Below are positions 46,624 to 56,335 of a stretch of DNA of 64,000 nucleotides, piece by piece (positions within the stretch are counted from its first letter, which is position 1; every line of letters starts with the position of its first letter). The notes under the pieces are model-generated. The model saw only the letters and a list, made by a program, of their open reading frames with translations. It searched no databases and was not told where the DNA came from. The stretch is from positions 3,687,501-3,751,500 of the forward strand of contig NZ_CP110644.1 of NCBI RefSeq assembly GCF_026153515.1. The letters are read 5' to 3'. Origin of the DNA: Pseudomonas sp. KU26590. GTDB lineage: Bacteria; Pseudomonadota; Gammaproteobacteria; Pseudomonadales; Pseudomonadaceae. The translations under genes were made by a program, and so were the position numbers.

Positions 46624-47970
46624 ATGCTTATGCGTTCCCCTTCTGCTTCGCCTGCCCCGGTTGCCTCCCGCCCTGCGCATGCTTATGCCGGCATGAGCGA
46701 GAAGATTCGCAGCGCCCTGGCCGTCGGCAAAACCCGTTGGGGCATGCTGGCGCTGGTGTTCTTCGCCACCACCCTGAACTACATCGACCGCGCTGCGCTG
46801 GGCGTGATGCAGCCTATCCTCGCGGCGCAGATGAGCTGGACGGCGATGGATTACGCCAACATCAATTTCTGGTTTCAGGTCGGTTACGCCATCGGTTTTC
46901 TGCTGCAGGGGCGTTTTATTGATCGGGTCGGCGTCAAGCGCGCGTTCTTTCTCGCGGTGCTGCTGTGGAGTGTCGCCACCGGCGCCCACGGCCTGGCCAC
47001 TTCAGCCGCGGGCTTCATGGTCTGCCGGTTCATTCTTGGCCTGACAGAAGCCGCCAATTACCCGGCCTGCGTCAAGGTCACCCGAGTGTGGTTCCCGGCC
47101 GGAGAACGCGCCGTGGCCACCGGCATTTTCAACGCCGGCACCAACGTCGGTGCGATGGTCACGCCTGCCTTGCTGCCGCTGATCCTGACGGTGTGGGGCT
47201 GGCAGGCGGCATTCATCTGCATGGGCTCGCTGGGGCTGGTCTGGGTCATCACCTGGCGGCTGACGTATTTCAATCCGCAGGAACATCCGACCGCGCGCGC
47301 CAGTGAACTGGCCTACATCAACAGCGATGCCGAACCTGAAACGCAGCCTGAAGCAGAAAAAGTATCGCTCTCACGCATCCTGAAAATGCGCGGCACCTGG
47401 GCCTTCGCCCTCGCCTACGCCCTCACCGCGCCGGTGTTCTGGTTTTACCTGTACTGGCTGCCGCCGTTTCTGAACCAGCAATACCACCTGGGCATCAGCG
47501 TGACGCAGATGGGCATCCCGCTGATGCTGATCTGGCTGACCGCCGACTTCGGCAGTATCGGCGGCGGCATCCTGTCGTCGTGGCTGATCGGCCGGGGCAT
47601 GCGCCCGATGACCGCGCGCTTGCTGTCGATGCTGATTTTTGCGGTGACGATCATTGGCGTGGTGTTCGCCGCCAATGCCAGCGGTCTGTGGGTTGCCGTA
47701 GGGGCGATCGCCCTGGCGGTGGGTGCGCATCAGGCCTGGACCGCAAACATCTGGAGCCTGGTCATGGATTACACGCCCCGGCACATGATCAGCACGGTGT
47801 TCGGCTTCGGCGGCATGTGCGCGGCCATTGGCGGCATGTTCATGACGCAGGTCGTCGGCGCCGTCCTGACCGCGACGCACAACAATTACAGCGTGCTGTT
47901 CACCCTGATCCCGGCGATGTACTTCATTGCGCTGATCTGGATGTATTTCATGGCGCCGCGCAGGTCATGA
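46624..47970 (+). CDS. MFS transporter, anion:cation symporter (sugar-acid/phthalate permease) type
   Basis: 448 aa, twelve TM helices. Family features: LNYIDRAALGVMQPILAAQM, GRFIDRVGVKRAFFLAVLLW and RFILGLTEAANYPACVKVTR (signature of the ACS/GudP branch). Likely imports an organic acid by proton symport. The start is 46624 or 46630. Divergent from a TetR regulator. Confidence 0.9.
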   Translation: MLMRSPSASPAPVASRPAHAYAGMSEKIRSALAVGKTRWGMLALVFFATTLNYIDRAALGVMQPILAAQMSWTAMDYANINFWFQVGYAIGFLLQGRFIDRVGVKRAFFLAVLLWSVATGAHGLATSAAGFMVCRFILGLTEAANYPACVKVTRVWFPAGERAVATGIFNAGTNVGAMVTPALLPLILTVWGWQAAFICMGSLGLVWVITWRLTYFNPQEHPTARASELAYINSDAEPETQPEAEKVSLSRILKMRGTWAFALAYALTAPVFWFYLYWLPPFLNQQYHLGISVTQMGIPLMLIWLTADFGSIGGGILSSWLIGRGMRPMTARLLSMLIFAVTIIGVVFAANASGLWVAVGAIALAVGAHQAWTANIWSLVMDYTPRHMISTVFGFGGMCAAIGGMFMTQVVGAVLTATHNNYSVLFTLIPAMYFIALIWMYFMAPRRS

Positions 47971-47982
47971 AACCCGCTGTTG

Positions 47983-48870
47983 TCAGCCGCCCTTCTTGCG
48001 CTGTTGCCACGCCGCCGCCAGGCCGCTGAGGCAGATAATCGCGATGCCCGCTTGTGCGACGAGGGATGGCGAGTGATTGAACACGATGTAGCCCCACAGT
48101 CCGGCAAAGACGATCTGGCAGTAACCGAACGGCGCCAGCATGGCCGGCGCGGCGAAGCGGAAGGCCTGGGTCAGCATCAGGTGCGCGACCATGCCGCAGG
48201 TGCCCAGCGCCAGCATGAACGGAATGTGCTTCCACTCCGGCGACTGCCAGAAGAACGGCACGATGGCGCTCATCAACAGACTGTTGAACAGCCCGGCGAA
48301 AAAGTTGCTGGTGGTCGGGCTGTCGTGGGCCGCAACCAGACGGGTCAGCAGCTGGTAGCAGGCGAAACAGAACGCCGAGCCCAGCGGCAGTAACACCGCA
48401 GGCCGGAACAGCTCGCCACCGGGATGGACAATCACCAATACCCCGCTGAAGCCCACCAGCACGGCGATCCATTGACCGCGGCTGACCGTCTCCTTGAGCA
48501 GCGGCACCGACAGCGCCGTGACCAGCAGCGGCGCGAGGAAGTTGACCGCCGTTGCTTCGGCGATCGGGATGAACATCAAGCCGCTGGTGAACAGCAGGCT
48601 CGTGCCCAGCAGGCACACCGCGCGCAACGCCTGCAACCCCGGGCGCTTGGTGCGCAGCACGCGCAGCCCCGACGACGGCATGAAAATGCACGCCATCAGC
48701 CCGGTGTGCACCACATAGCGCACCCAGACCACCATCATGATCGGGTAGATGCCGGAGAGGTATTTGGACAGCGTGTCATGACTGGAAAACAGAAAGGTCG
48801 CAAACAGAATCAGTGCGATGCCCTTCAATGGCTGGTTGACGCCGGAGAGCGGCGTACTCGTGGTGCTCAT
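47983..48870 (-). CDS. EamA-family (DMT) transporter
   Basis: 295 aa, ten TM helices in two EamA repeats (GIALILFATFLFSSHDTLSK at the N-terminus; second repeat from about residue 160). ATG 48870 was chosen since it starts directly ahead of the first helix; the same frame stays open far upstream but that part overlaps the LysR gene on the other strand and is not family-like. Substrate unknown; DMT proteins usually export metabolites. Confidence 0.9.
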   Translation of the reverse strand: MSTTSTPLSGVNQPLKGIALILFATFLFSSHDTLSKYLSGIYPIMMVVWVRYVVHTGLMACIFMPSSGLRVLRTKRPGLQALRAVCLLGTSLLFTSGLMFIPIAEATAVNFLAPLLVTALSVPLLKETVSRGQWIAVLVGFSGVLVIVHPGGELFRPAVLLPLGSAFCFACYQLLTRLVAAHDSPTTSNFFAGLFNSLLMSAIVPFFWQSPEWKHIPFMLALGTCGMVAHLMLTQAFRFAAPAMLAPFGYCQIVFAGLWGYIVFNHSPSLVAQAGIAIICLSGLAAAWQQRKKGG

Positions 48871-49092
48871 CTGCGTTCCTTTGGCCTTGCGTGAATGCGG
48901 GTCTGTCCCTTGCCGTGTCGAGTGCCGGCTTTCGTCGAGGCGTCCAGCGTCAGCAAGAATATAGAAGCCATCGCCGCAGCACCAAGCAAACATGACCGAG
49001 CAGGTGTTTTTCTGACTGCCTGGATCAGACCTTTCCGCTCTCCCGGATTTGCCGCAGACTGCCGCTCTCGTTGGCTCGAAAACGGACGCTCC

Positions 49093-50004
49093 GTGGACCG
49101 CATTCAGGAAATGACCCTTTTCGCCGCCGTCGCCGAAGGCCCCAGCTTCGCGGCGGTGTCGCGCAACCTGAACGTGTCCACGGCCACCGTCACCCGGGCC
49201 GTCGCGCAGCTGGAGGCGCGGCTCGGCACCTTGCTGATCGTGCGCACCACCCGGCAGTTGCGCCTGACCGAAGCCGGCGTGCGCTTTGCCGACGACTGCC
49301 GGCGCTTGCTGGCGGATCTGCACGAGGCCGAAAGCGCTGCCGCCGGCATTCATGGGACGCCACGCGGGTTGCTGACCATTACCGCGCCGCAAGTGTTCGG
49401 CGACCTGCACGTCACGCCGGTCCTGACCGACTACCTGAGTCAGCATCCCCAGGTGCAGATTCGTGGGCTGTTGATGGACCGGATTGCCGGGCAGCTGGAG
49501 GAAGGCATCGACGTCTCGGTGCGCATCGGCGAGTTGCCCGACTCGTCGATGACTGCCATTCAGGTCGGCACCGTCCGGCGCATGGTCTGCGCCTCCCCCG
49601 CTTATCTCTCCGCCCACGGCACGCCCCAGCACCCCCGCGAACTCATTGAGCGCGAGACCGTTTCGGTGATGATCACCGGCCGCAGCCCTGCGTGGACCTT
49701 CCGCATCGAAGGCCAGCACCAGGAAGTGAAGGTGCAGTCGCGGCTGTCGATGACGTCGTTCACGGCGTCCATTCATGCCGCGATTGATGGCTGGGGCCTG
49801 ACCCAGGTGCCGTCCTATCAGATTCGCAGGCACTTGCAGACGGGCACGTTGTGCTGCGTGCTAGATGAATTCGAGGTCACGCCGATGCCGGTTTACGTGG
49901 TCTACGTCGAAGGCCGGCGCGGCTCATCCAAAGTGCGCTCGTTCGTTGATTTCTGCGTTCAGCGTTTGCGCGCGGACCTGGCGTACAGCGCCGGGCCGGG
50001 CTGA
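49093..50004 (+). CDS. LysR-family transcriptional regulator
   Basis: 303 aa. HTH: MDRIQEMTLFAAVAEGPSFA (initial GTG) then AVSRNLNVSTATVTRAVAQL, followed by a substrate-binding domain. The GTG at 49093 gives the canonical MDRIQEM-type start. Divergent from the EamA transporter (222 bp) and upstream of a hydratase on the same strand; the EamA transporter is the more likely partner. Confidence 0.9.
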   Translation: MDRIQEMTLFAAVAEGPSFAAVSRNLNVSTATVTRAVAQLEARLGTLLIVRTTRQLRLTEAGVRFADDCRRLLADLHEAESAAAGIHGTPRGLLTITAPQVFGDLHVTPVLTDYLSQHPQVQIRGLLMDRIAGQLEEGIDVSVRIGELPDSSMTAIQVGTVRRMVCASPAYLSAHGTPQHPRELIERETVSVMITGRSPAWTFRIEGQHQEVKVQSRLSMTSFTASIHAAIDGWGLTQVPSYQIRRHLQTGTLCCVLDEFEVTPMPVYVVYVEGRRGSSKVRSFVDFCVQRLRADLAYSAGPG

Positions 50005-50048
50005 GGCCGGGACGAACTACCCGAAATATCGAGTCAACCCACCCTCCC

Positions 50049-50156
50049 GTGGGAGTCGAGCTTGCTCGCGAATACTTACTTTCAGGCCCAAAGAAAGTGG
50101 CTGAATGCACCGGCTTCTTCGTGAGCAAGGTGGAGCGCCACCCCGGTCACTCCCAC
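50049..50156. repeat. REPIN-like pair, type D (GTGGGAGTCGAGCTTGCTCG)
   Basis: GTGGGAGTCGAGCTTGCTCG at 50049 and a diverged inverted partner (GTGAGCAAGGTGGAGCGCCA, ending CACTCCCAC) with about 45 bp between. A fourth REP sequence family in the window. It fills much of the 278-bp gap. Confidence 0.7.
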
Positions 50157-50282
50157 CGGGCACCCCAGTCTCTCCCCAACTAATGAAATAGGGTTAGAGT
50201 GGTCACGCTGGCTCCGCCGTTCTCCGCCTGACTGGCAACGGAACCGGGGCGCTTTCCATCAATCGCCTGAAGGAAGACCCGC

Positions 50283-51047
50283 GTGAATCCATCGTCTCAC
50301 CCAGCGAACATTGCCCAGTTGATCGTTGCCGCCATGGGCGCCGGTCAGAAAATCACCGAAATCCGCCCTGAATACGTGCCCGCCGATGCGGCCAGTGCCT
50401 ATGCGCTGCAACGCGAGATTCTGCGCCTGCGTGAGACGTCTGTGGGCGGCTGGAAGGTCGGCGCGAAGTCGCCGACCGGGCCAATCAATGGCGCGCTGCT
50501 GCCGGACGACGGTATTTTCGCCAGCGGCAGTCAGGTGGAGTGCGTTGACTACCCTTCGCCGATTCTGGAACTGGAGATCGCCTTTCGTCTGGGTCGCGAA
50601 TTCACCCCCCGCGATGAGGCGTATTCGGACGAGGAAGTGCTGGGCAGCATCAAGACCATGGGCGCGACCATCGAAGTGGTGTCGAGCCGGTTTGCCGCCT
50701 GGCCCAAGATCGAGCCGCTGCTGGCCCTGGGCGATCTGCTCAACCATGGGGCGTTGATCATCGGGGAATTTATTGATTACGACGCCAGTTTTCCGTTTGT
50801 CGAGCCTGCGCTGAGCTTCACCTATAGCGACGAGGATATCGTGCCGGGGGATGGGGCCAACCCTGCCGGCGACCCGCGCCGTTTGCTGCCGTGGCTGGTC
50901 AATCACCACACCCAGAACGGGTTGAGCGTGACGCCGGAGATGGTGATCACCACCGGTTCCTACACCGGGATGTACAAGACCCGCGGGCCGGGTCTGGCGG
51001 TTGGCGAGATCCGTGGCCTGCCGGCGGTGTCGGTGGAGTTGATTTAG
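50283..51047 (+). CDS. 2-keto-4-pentenoate hydratase / fumarylacetoacetate hydrolase-family protein
   Basis: 254 aa, MhpD-like fold. Motifs: GWKVGAKSPTGPINGALLPD, the metal ligands expected in SPILELEIAFRLGREF (E-x-E), and C-terminal ITTGSYTGMYKTRGPGLAVG. Members hydrate 2-oxo-pent-4-enoate in aromatic meta-cleavage or act on related oxo-acids. No other meta-pathway gene is nearby, so the real substrate is uncertain. GTG start at 50283 with AAGGAAG upstream. Confidence 0.87.
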   Translation: MNPSSHPANIAQLIVAAMGAGQKITEIRPEYVPADAASAYALQREILRLRETSVGGWKVGAKSPTGPINGALLPDDGIFASGSQVECVDYPSPILELEIAFRLGREFTPRDEAYSDEEVLGSIKTMGATIEVVSSRFAAWPKIEPLLALGDLLNHGALIIGEFIDYDASFPFVEPALSFTYSDEDIVPGDGANPAGDPRRLLPWLVNHHTQNGLSVTPEMVITTGSYTGMYKTRGPGLAVGEIRGLPAVSVELI

Positions 51048-51065
51048 GTTACTTGCTCGCCATTG

Positions 51066-51296
51066 GTGGGACCGGCTTTAGCCGGGAAGACGTCGGTGCA
51101 TCCGGCCTATCTTTAGCGGCAGTTACGGCCCCTTCCCGGCTAAAGCCGGTCCCACTAATAGCATCGTGCGCTTTCTCGCCTGTTCCCGGCGGAAGCGGGT
51201 CCTGCTGAAAGCATCGTGTGCTTTCTGACCTGTTCCCGGCCGGAGCCGGTCCTACCGACCGCGCACGACCTATGGGACCGGCTTTAGCCGGGAAGC
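51066..51296. repeat. REP cluster, type A, partly degenerate
   Basis: Begins GTGGGACCGGCTTTAGCCGG at 51066, inverted CCCGGCTAAAGCCGGTCCCA near 51136, two degenerate copies near 51185 and 51238, and GGGACCGGCTTTAGCCGGGA near 51274. Lies between convergent genes. Confidence 0.87.
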
Positions 51297-51323
51297 TTTT
51301 GAATCGAGCGCGGGCATGACGGC

Positions 51324-52232
51324 TTACCCCTGCCGCCAATACCCCGGCCTGTTGTATACCTCTTTCAGAAACGCGATAAAAAATCGCACTTTCGCCGGCA
51401 GGTAATGCTGTTGCGGGTACACGCCCTGGATGTCGTAACTGGGCAAGGCGAATTCGTCCAGCACGGTGACCAGCGCGCCGCTTGCGACCTCGTTCTGAAT
51501 CTCCCAGGTCGAGCGCCAGCTCAGGCCCAGCCCGCGCTTGGCCCAGTCATACAACAGCTCGCCATCGTTACAGTACAGATTGCCCGCGACCTTAATCGCC
51601 ACCGGCTTGCCCTCGCGCTGGAACGTCCAGCCGCGATGCTGCCCGCCCTGCAGGTTGAACGACAGGCAATTGTGCTGCGCCAGATCCTCAAGCACCTGGG
51701 GAAATCCATGCTCGGCGAAATACCCCGGCGAGCCACAGACCACGCGTTTGTTGGCGTACAGCTTGATGGCGACGTAGTTGGGGTCGAGCACCTCGCCGAT
51801 GCGGATGCTCATGTCATAACCCTCACGCACCAGATCCACCACGTTGTCGGTCAGGTTGAACGACAGCTGCAAATCCGGGAACCGCGCCTGAAATTCCGGC
51901 GCGTGGGGCGCCACGTGCTGACGGCCAAAACCTGCCGGCGCCGAGACCACCAGGTGCCCGCGCACGCTGCTTTCGTTCTCGCTGATGCTGGCGTCCAGCT
52001 CCTCGAACGACTGCAGCACCAGCTTGGCGTTCTCCAGATACGACTCGCCGGCATCGGTCAAGGTCAGGCCCCGTGTCGAGCGATGAATCAGCTTCACGCC
52101 CAGACGATCCTCCAGCGCGCTCAGTCGCCGACCCATGATCACCGGCGTCACCCCCTCCACCAGCGCCGCGGCGGCAAAACTGCCACGGGTGGCAACGAGC
52201 ACGTAGCTGCGTAACTCCGTGTAGCGATCCAT
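51324..52232 (-). CDS. LysR-family regulator divergent from gcl
   Basis: 302 aa. HTH: MDRYTELRSYVLVATRGSFA then AAALVEGVTPVIMGRRLSAL, followed by a ligand-binding domain. ATG 52232 is chosen for the MDRYTELRSY start. The 108-bp space to gcl and divergent orientation suggest it activates the glyoxylate genes, sensing an intermediate of allantoin/glyoxylate metabolism by inference. Confidence 0.9.
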   Translation of the reverse strand: MDRYTELRSYVLVATRGSFAAAALVEGVTPVIMGRRLSALEDRLGVKLIHRSTRGLTLTDAGESYLENAKLVLQSFEELDASISENESSVRGHLVVSAPAGFGRQHVAPHAPEFQARFPDLQLSFNLTDNVVDLVREGYDMSIRIGEVLDPNYVAIKLYANKRVVCGSPGYFAEHGFPQVLEDLAQHNCLSFNLQGGQHRGWTFQREGKPVAIKVAGNLYCNDGELLYDWAKRGLGLSWRSTWEIQNEVASGALVTVLDEFALPSYDIQGVYPQQHYLPAKVRFFIAFLKEVYNRPGYWRQG

Positions 52233-52340
52233 TCGATACTCCAGATACCGATAGAACGGATAAAAACAGCCATTCACAAAACATCAGATTCAAATCAGGC
52301 TGTTTACGTACAAAAACTATCGAGTTCGGGAGACTAACAA

Positions 52341-54116
52341 ATGACCGTCATGAGAGCCATCGAAGCCGCCGTTCTGGTGATGCGTCGCGAAGGCGTCGAC
52401 ACCGCCTTCGGTATTCCGGGCGCCGCGATCAACCCGCTGTACGCCGCCTTCAAGACACTCGGCGGCATTGACCACGTGCTGGCGCGCCATGTGGAAGGCG
52501 CTTCGCACATGGCCGAGGGTTACACCCGCGCCATCGCCGGCAACATCGGTGTGTGCATCGGCACCTCGGGCCCGGCCGGCACCGACATGATCACCGGTCT
52601 GTATTCAGCCTCCGCCGACTCGATTCCAATTCTGTGCATCACCGGTCAGGCGCCCCGTGCGCGGATGCACAAGGAAGACTTCCAGGCCGTGGACATCGCC
52701 AGCATTGCCGCGCCGGTCGCGAAGTGGGCCACCACGGTCATGGAACCCGGCCAGGTGCCCTATGTGTTCCAGAAAGCCTTCCAGTTGATGCGCAGCGGTC
52801 GACCCGGCCCGGTATTGATCGACCTGCCGTTCGACGTGCAGATGGCCGAGATCGAATTCGACATCGACACCTACGAACCGCTGCCGGTGGTCAAACCCCA
52901 GGCCAGCCGCAAGCAGATCGAAAAAGCGCTGGCGATGCTCAACGCTTCGGAGCGTCCGCTGATCGTCGCCGGCGGCGGCATCATCAACGCCGATGCGTCG
53001 GACGCGCTGGTGGAGTTCGCCGAGCTGACCGGCATTCCGGTGATCCCGACGCTGATGGGCTGGGGCACGATCCCCGATGATCACCCGCAGATGGCCGGCA
53101 TGGTCGGGCTGCAGACTTCCCACCGTTACGGCAACGCGACGATGCTGGCGTCCGATCTGGTGCTCGGCATCGGCAATCGCTGGGCCAACCGCCACACCGG
53201 CACCGTGTCGGTGTACAGCGAAGGCCGCACGTTCATCCACGTTGACATCGAGCCCACGCAGATCGGCCGTGTGCTGACGCCCGACCTGGGCATCGTTTCC
53301 GACGCAGGCGCCGCGCTGGCGATGTTCATCGAAGTGGCCCGCGAGTGGCGCACCGCCGGCAAGCTGAAGAACCGCAGCCAATGGCTTGCGAGTTGCCAGG
53401 AACGCAAGCGCACGCTGCTGCGCAAGACCCATTACGAGAACATCCCGGTCAAGCCGCAGCGGGTGTACGAGGAGATGAATCATTACTTCGGCAAGGACAC
53501 CTGCTACATCAGCACCATCGGCCTGTCGCAGATCGCCGGCGCGCAATTCCTCCACGTCTACAAGCCGCGTCACTGGATCAACTGCGGTCAGGCCGGGCCA
53601 CTGGGCTGGACCATTCCGGCGGCGCTGGGCGTGGTCAAGGCCGATCCGAATCGCCAGGTCGTGGCGCTGTCGGGGGATTACGACTTTCAGTTCATGATCG
53701 AAGAACTGGCCGTCGGTGCGCAGTTCAAGCTGCCGTACATCCACGTGGTGGTGAACAACTCCTACCTGGGCCTCATCCGTCAGGCCCAGCGCAACTTCGA
53801 CATGGATTACTGCGTGCAGCTGGGGTTCGACAACATCAACGCGCCTGAGCTGGAAGGCTATGGCGTCGATCACGTCGCGGTGGCCGAAGGCCTTGGCTGC
53901 AAGGCAATCCGCGTGCTTTACCCGGCGCACCTGCAGGCCGCCTTCGCCGAAGCCACCCGTTTGATGCAGCAGCACCGCGTGCCGGTGGTGGTGGAGATCA
54001 TCCTCGAGCGCGTCACCAACATTGCGATGGGCACCGAGATCAACGCCATCAACGAATTCGAGTCCCTGGCCGAAACCCGCGCCGACGCCCCCACCGCCGT
54101 CAGCCTGCTGGACTGA
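52341..54116 (+). CDS. gcl: Glyoxylate carboligase
   Basis: ThDP enzyme joining two glyoxylates to tartronate semialdehyde and CO2. The protein has 591 aa. The position of the catalytic Glu of other ThDP enzymes is V51 here ([17 protein letters not shown]), the diagnostic substitution of Gcl. ThDP/Mg motif: [20 protein letters not shown] with [10 protein letters not shown]. Operon with hyi (66-bp gap) and glxR. The start follows CGGGAG. Confidence 0.96.
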   Translation: MTVMRAIEAAVLVMRREGVDTAFGIPGAAINPLYAAFKTLGGIDHVLARHVEGASHMAEGYTRAIAGNIGVCIGTSGPAGTDMITGLYSASADSIPILCITGQAPRARMHKEDFQAVDIASIAAPVAKWATTVMEPGQVPYVFQKAFQLMRSGRPGPVLIDLPFDVQMAEIEFDIDTYEPLPVVKPQASRKQIEKALAMLNASERPLIVAGGGIINADASDALVEFAELTGIPVIPTLMGWGTIPDDHPQMAGMVGLQTSHRYGNATMLASDLVLGIGNRWANRHTGTVSVYSEGRTFIHVDIEPTQIGRVLTPDLGIVSDAGAALAMFIEVAREWRTAGKLKNRSQWLASCQERKRTLLRKTHYENIPVKPQRVYEEMNHYFGKDTCYISTIGLSQIAGAQFLHVYKPRHWINCGQAGPLGWTIPAALGVVKADPNRQVVALSGDYDFQFMIEELAVGAQFKLPYIHVVVNNSYLGLIRQAQRNFDMDYCVQLGFDNINAPELEGYGVDHVAVAEGLGCKAIRVLYPAHLQAAFAEATRLMQQHRVPVVVEIILERVTNIAMGTEINAINEFESLAETRADAPTAVSLLD

Positions 54117-54182
54117 TCGCGCTCGGCTTACTTGAAACAAGAGCTCAGCACACGAACCCAGAACACGAACAAGGAGTACGTC

Positions 54183-54965
54183 ATGCCACGTTTATGCGCC
54201 AACCTGTCGATGCTGTTCACTGAGCTGGAGTTTCTGCAACGCTTCGAAGCCGCCGCCGACGCCGGGTTCAGCGGCGTCGAGTACCTGTTTCCCTATGACT
54301 TCAGTTCCGCCCAGATCAAGGCCGAGCTGGAGCGCAACCGGCTGACCCAAGTGCTGTTCAACCTGCCGGCAGGCGACTGGGGCAAGGGTGAGCGCGGCAT
54401 CGCCTGTCACCCCGATCGGGTTGAGGAGTTCTATGCCGGCGTCGACCTGGCCATCGGCTACGCCAAGGTCTTGGGCAACACCCAGATCAACTGCCTGGCG
54501 GGGATCAAGCCCCAGGGGTTCGACGACGCGCTGATCGAAAAGACCTTCGTCGACAACCTCAAGTACGCCGCCGACCGCCTGCAAGCCCAGGGCATTGATC
54601 TGGTCATGGAAATGATCAACACCCTGGACATTCCGGGGTTCTACCTGAACACCACCGCCCAGGCCCTGGCGATTCGTGAAAAGGTCGGCAGCCCCAACCT
54701 GTCGCTGCAATACGACATCTACCACATGCAAATCATGGAAGGCGACCTGGCCCGCACCCTCGAAAACCACTTGCCGGCGATCCGTCACGTGCAACTGGCC
54801 GACAACCCCGGCCGGCATGAACCCGGTACTGGGGAAATCAACTACGGCTTTCTGTTCAAGCACCTGGACCGGCTGGGTTATCGCGGCTGGATCGGCTGTG
54901 AATACAAGCCGTTGACCACGACCGAAGCGGGGCTGGGGTGGCTGAAAGAGCACAACCTGATCTGA
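54183..54965 (+). CDS. hyi: Hydroxypyruvate isomerase
   Basis: 260-aa AP-endonuclease-2/xylose-isomerase-fold enzyme interconverting hydroxypyruvate and tartronate semialdehyde. Family sequence: MPRLCANLSMLFTELEFLQR, VMEMINTLDIPGFYLNT, LQYDIYHMQIMEGDLA, HVQLADNPGRHEPGTGEINY. ATG 54183 is preferred; upstream in-frame codons are not family-like and AAGGAG lies in register. Confidence 0.95.
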   Translation: MPRLCANLSMLFTELEFLQRFEAAADAGFSGVEYLFPYDFSSAQIKAELERNRLTQVLFNLPAGDWGKGERGIACHPDRVEEFYAGVDLAIGYAKVLGNTQINCLAGIKPQGFDDALIEKTFVDNLKYAADRLQAQGIDLVMEMINTLDIPGFYLNTTAQALAIREKVGSPNLSLQYDIYHMQIMEGDLARTLENHLPAIRHVQLADNPGRHEPGTGEINYGFLFKHLDRLGYRGWIGCEYKPLTTTEAGLGWLKEHNLI

Positions 54966-55018
54966 CACCCGATACCTGATCCAAAACGCAACCTGGCGTT
55001 GCCCGGAATGCAAATCCT

Positions 55019-55150
55019 GTAGGAGCGTGGCTTGTCCCGCGATCGGCCGGGAACCGGTCGTAAATCAACCAGCGATGTACGTCTGGCACACCGCGCTAGC
55101 AGATTTTACTGCTGCTACGTAGCAGATCGCGGGACAAGCCACGCTCCTAC
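55019..55150. repeat. REPIN, type C (GTAGGAGCGTGGCTTGTCCC)
   Basis: GTAGGAGCGTGGCTTGTCCC at 55019 and its exact complement ending GCTCCTAC at 55150, flanking about 80 bp. A third REP sequence family, lying between hyi and glxR inside what is otherwise one operon. Confidence 0.9.
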
Positions 55151-55188
55151 AGGAGACCGCACAAGACATCACTAAGAGGTCACCTCTC

Positions 55189-56091
55189 ATGGCTAACATC
55201 GGCTTTATCGGCACCGGCATCATGGGCCTGCCCATGGCAGAAAACCTGCAGAAAGCAGGTCATCAGTTGATCCTTTCCCGGCATTTCGTTGCTCCGCCCG
55301 CGTCACTGGTGGACGGCGGCGCGATGGTGCTGGCCAACCCGCGAGAAGTGGCGCAAGAGGCGGAATTCATCATCGTCATGCTGCCGGACACGCCGCAGGT
55401 CAACGACGTGCTGTTCGGCGAAAACGGTCTGAGCGAGGGCGTCGATGCCCGCAACGTGGTCATCGACATGAGCTCGATTTCCCCTTCGGCGACCAAAGCG
55501 TTCGCCGAGAAAATCAACGCCACCGGCGCGCAATACCTCGACGCGCCGGTCTCGGGCGGCGAAGTCGGCGCCAAGGCCGCCACGCTGAGCATCATGGTCG
55601 GCGGCGAGCAGGCGACATTCGAACGCGCCCTGCCCCTGTTCCAGACCATGGGCAAAAACATCACCCTGGTCGGCGGCAATGGTGACGGCCAGACGGCCAA
55701 GGTCGCCAACCAGATCATCGTCGCGCTGAACATTCAGGCAGTGGCTGAAGCCCTGCTGTTTGCGTCGAAAAACGGCGCCGACCCGGCCAAAGTCCGCGAA
55801 GCGCTGATGGGTGGCTTTGCCTCGTCGAAGATTCTCGAAGTGCATGGCGAGCGAATGATCAAAGGGACGTTCAACCCGGGCTTCAGGATCGCGCTGCATC
55901 AGAAGGATTTGAACCTCGCCCTTGAAGGCGCCCGGGAGTTGGGGCTGAATCTGCCCAACACCGCCAACGCCCAGCAAGTGTTCAGCACCTGTGCGGCATT
56001 GGGCGGCAGCGGCTGGGATCATTCGGGGTTGATCAAGGGCCTGGAGCACATGGCGAATTTTTCGATTCGCGGGGATCACAGGCCTGACTGA
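55189..56091 (+). CDS. glxR: Tartronate semialdehyde reductase
   Basis: 300 aa, beta-hydroxyacid dehydrogenase family; reduces tartronate semialdehyde to glycerate with NAD(P)H. Rossmann motif IGFIGTGIMGLPMAENL, substrate motif DAPVSGGEVGAKAATLSIMV, catalytic Lys region NGDGQTAKVANQIIVALNI, and cofactor region NPGFRIALHQKDLNLALEGA. Third gene of the glyoxylate set. The usual next genes of this cluster in Pseudomonas (hydroxypyruvate reductase ttuD and pyruvate kinase) are not here. Confidence 0.95.
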   Translation: MANIGFIGTGIMGLPMAENLQKAGHQLILSRHFVAPPASLVDGGAMVLANPREVAQEAEFIIVMLPDTPQVNDVLFGENGLSEGVDARNVVIDMSSISPSATKAFAEKINATGAQYLDAPVSGGEVGAKAATLSIMVGGEQATFERALPLFQTMGKNITLVGGNGDGQTAKVANQIIVALNIQAVAEALLFASKNGADPAKVREALMGGFASSKILEVHGERMIKGTFNPGFRIALHQKDLNLALEGARELGLNLPNTANAQQVFSTCAALGGSGWDHSGLIKGLEHMANFSIRGDHRPD

Positions 56092-56120
56092 CTGGCATTG
56101 GGAGTTGTGTCGTCCATACC

Positions 56121-56224
56121 GGCCTCTTCCCGGCTAAAGCCGGTCCTACGAGAAGCAAGGCGTGCAGTCAGCAGGGACGCAGCGGCATGCACTTTGTGGG
56201 ACCGGCTTTAGCCGGGAAGAGGCC
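56121..56224. repeat. REPIN, type A
   Basis: CCCGGCTAAAGCCGGTCCTA (about 56129-56148) and the inverted GGGACCGGCTTTAGCCGGGA (about 56198-56217), with a spacer of about 50 bp. Confidence 0.9.
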
Positions 56225-56264
56225 CGCCCTGCTGGTACCTATCTTGGCCAATGACAACACCAAA

Positions 56265-56297
56265 AAAGCCAGGCCTCCTCTCGGACAGCCTGGCTTT
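56265..56297. terminator. Bidirectional intrinsic terminator
   Basis: AAAGCCAGGC and GCCTGGCTTT form a 10-bp stem, with T-rich DNA to the right and A-rich DNA to the left, so it can end both the glxR and the oprD-type transcripts. Confidence 0.85.
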
Positions 56298-56335
56298 CTT
56301 TTATAGCGGAGTTTCTAAATCCCCCCGCCACCCGA

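Noticed and set aside
48871..49833. Upstream extension of the EamA transporter frame
   Set aside because: This part is antisense to the LysR gene and not transporter-like; the transporter begins at 48870.
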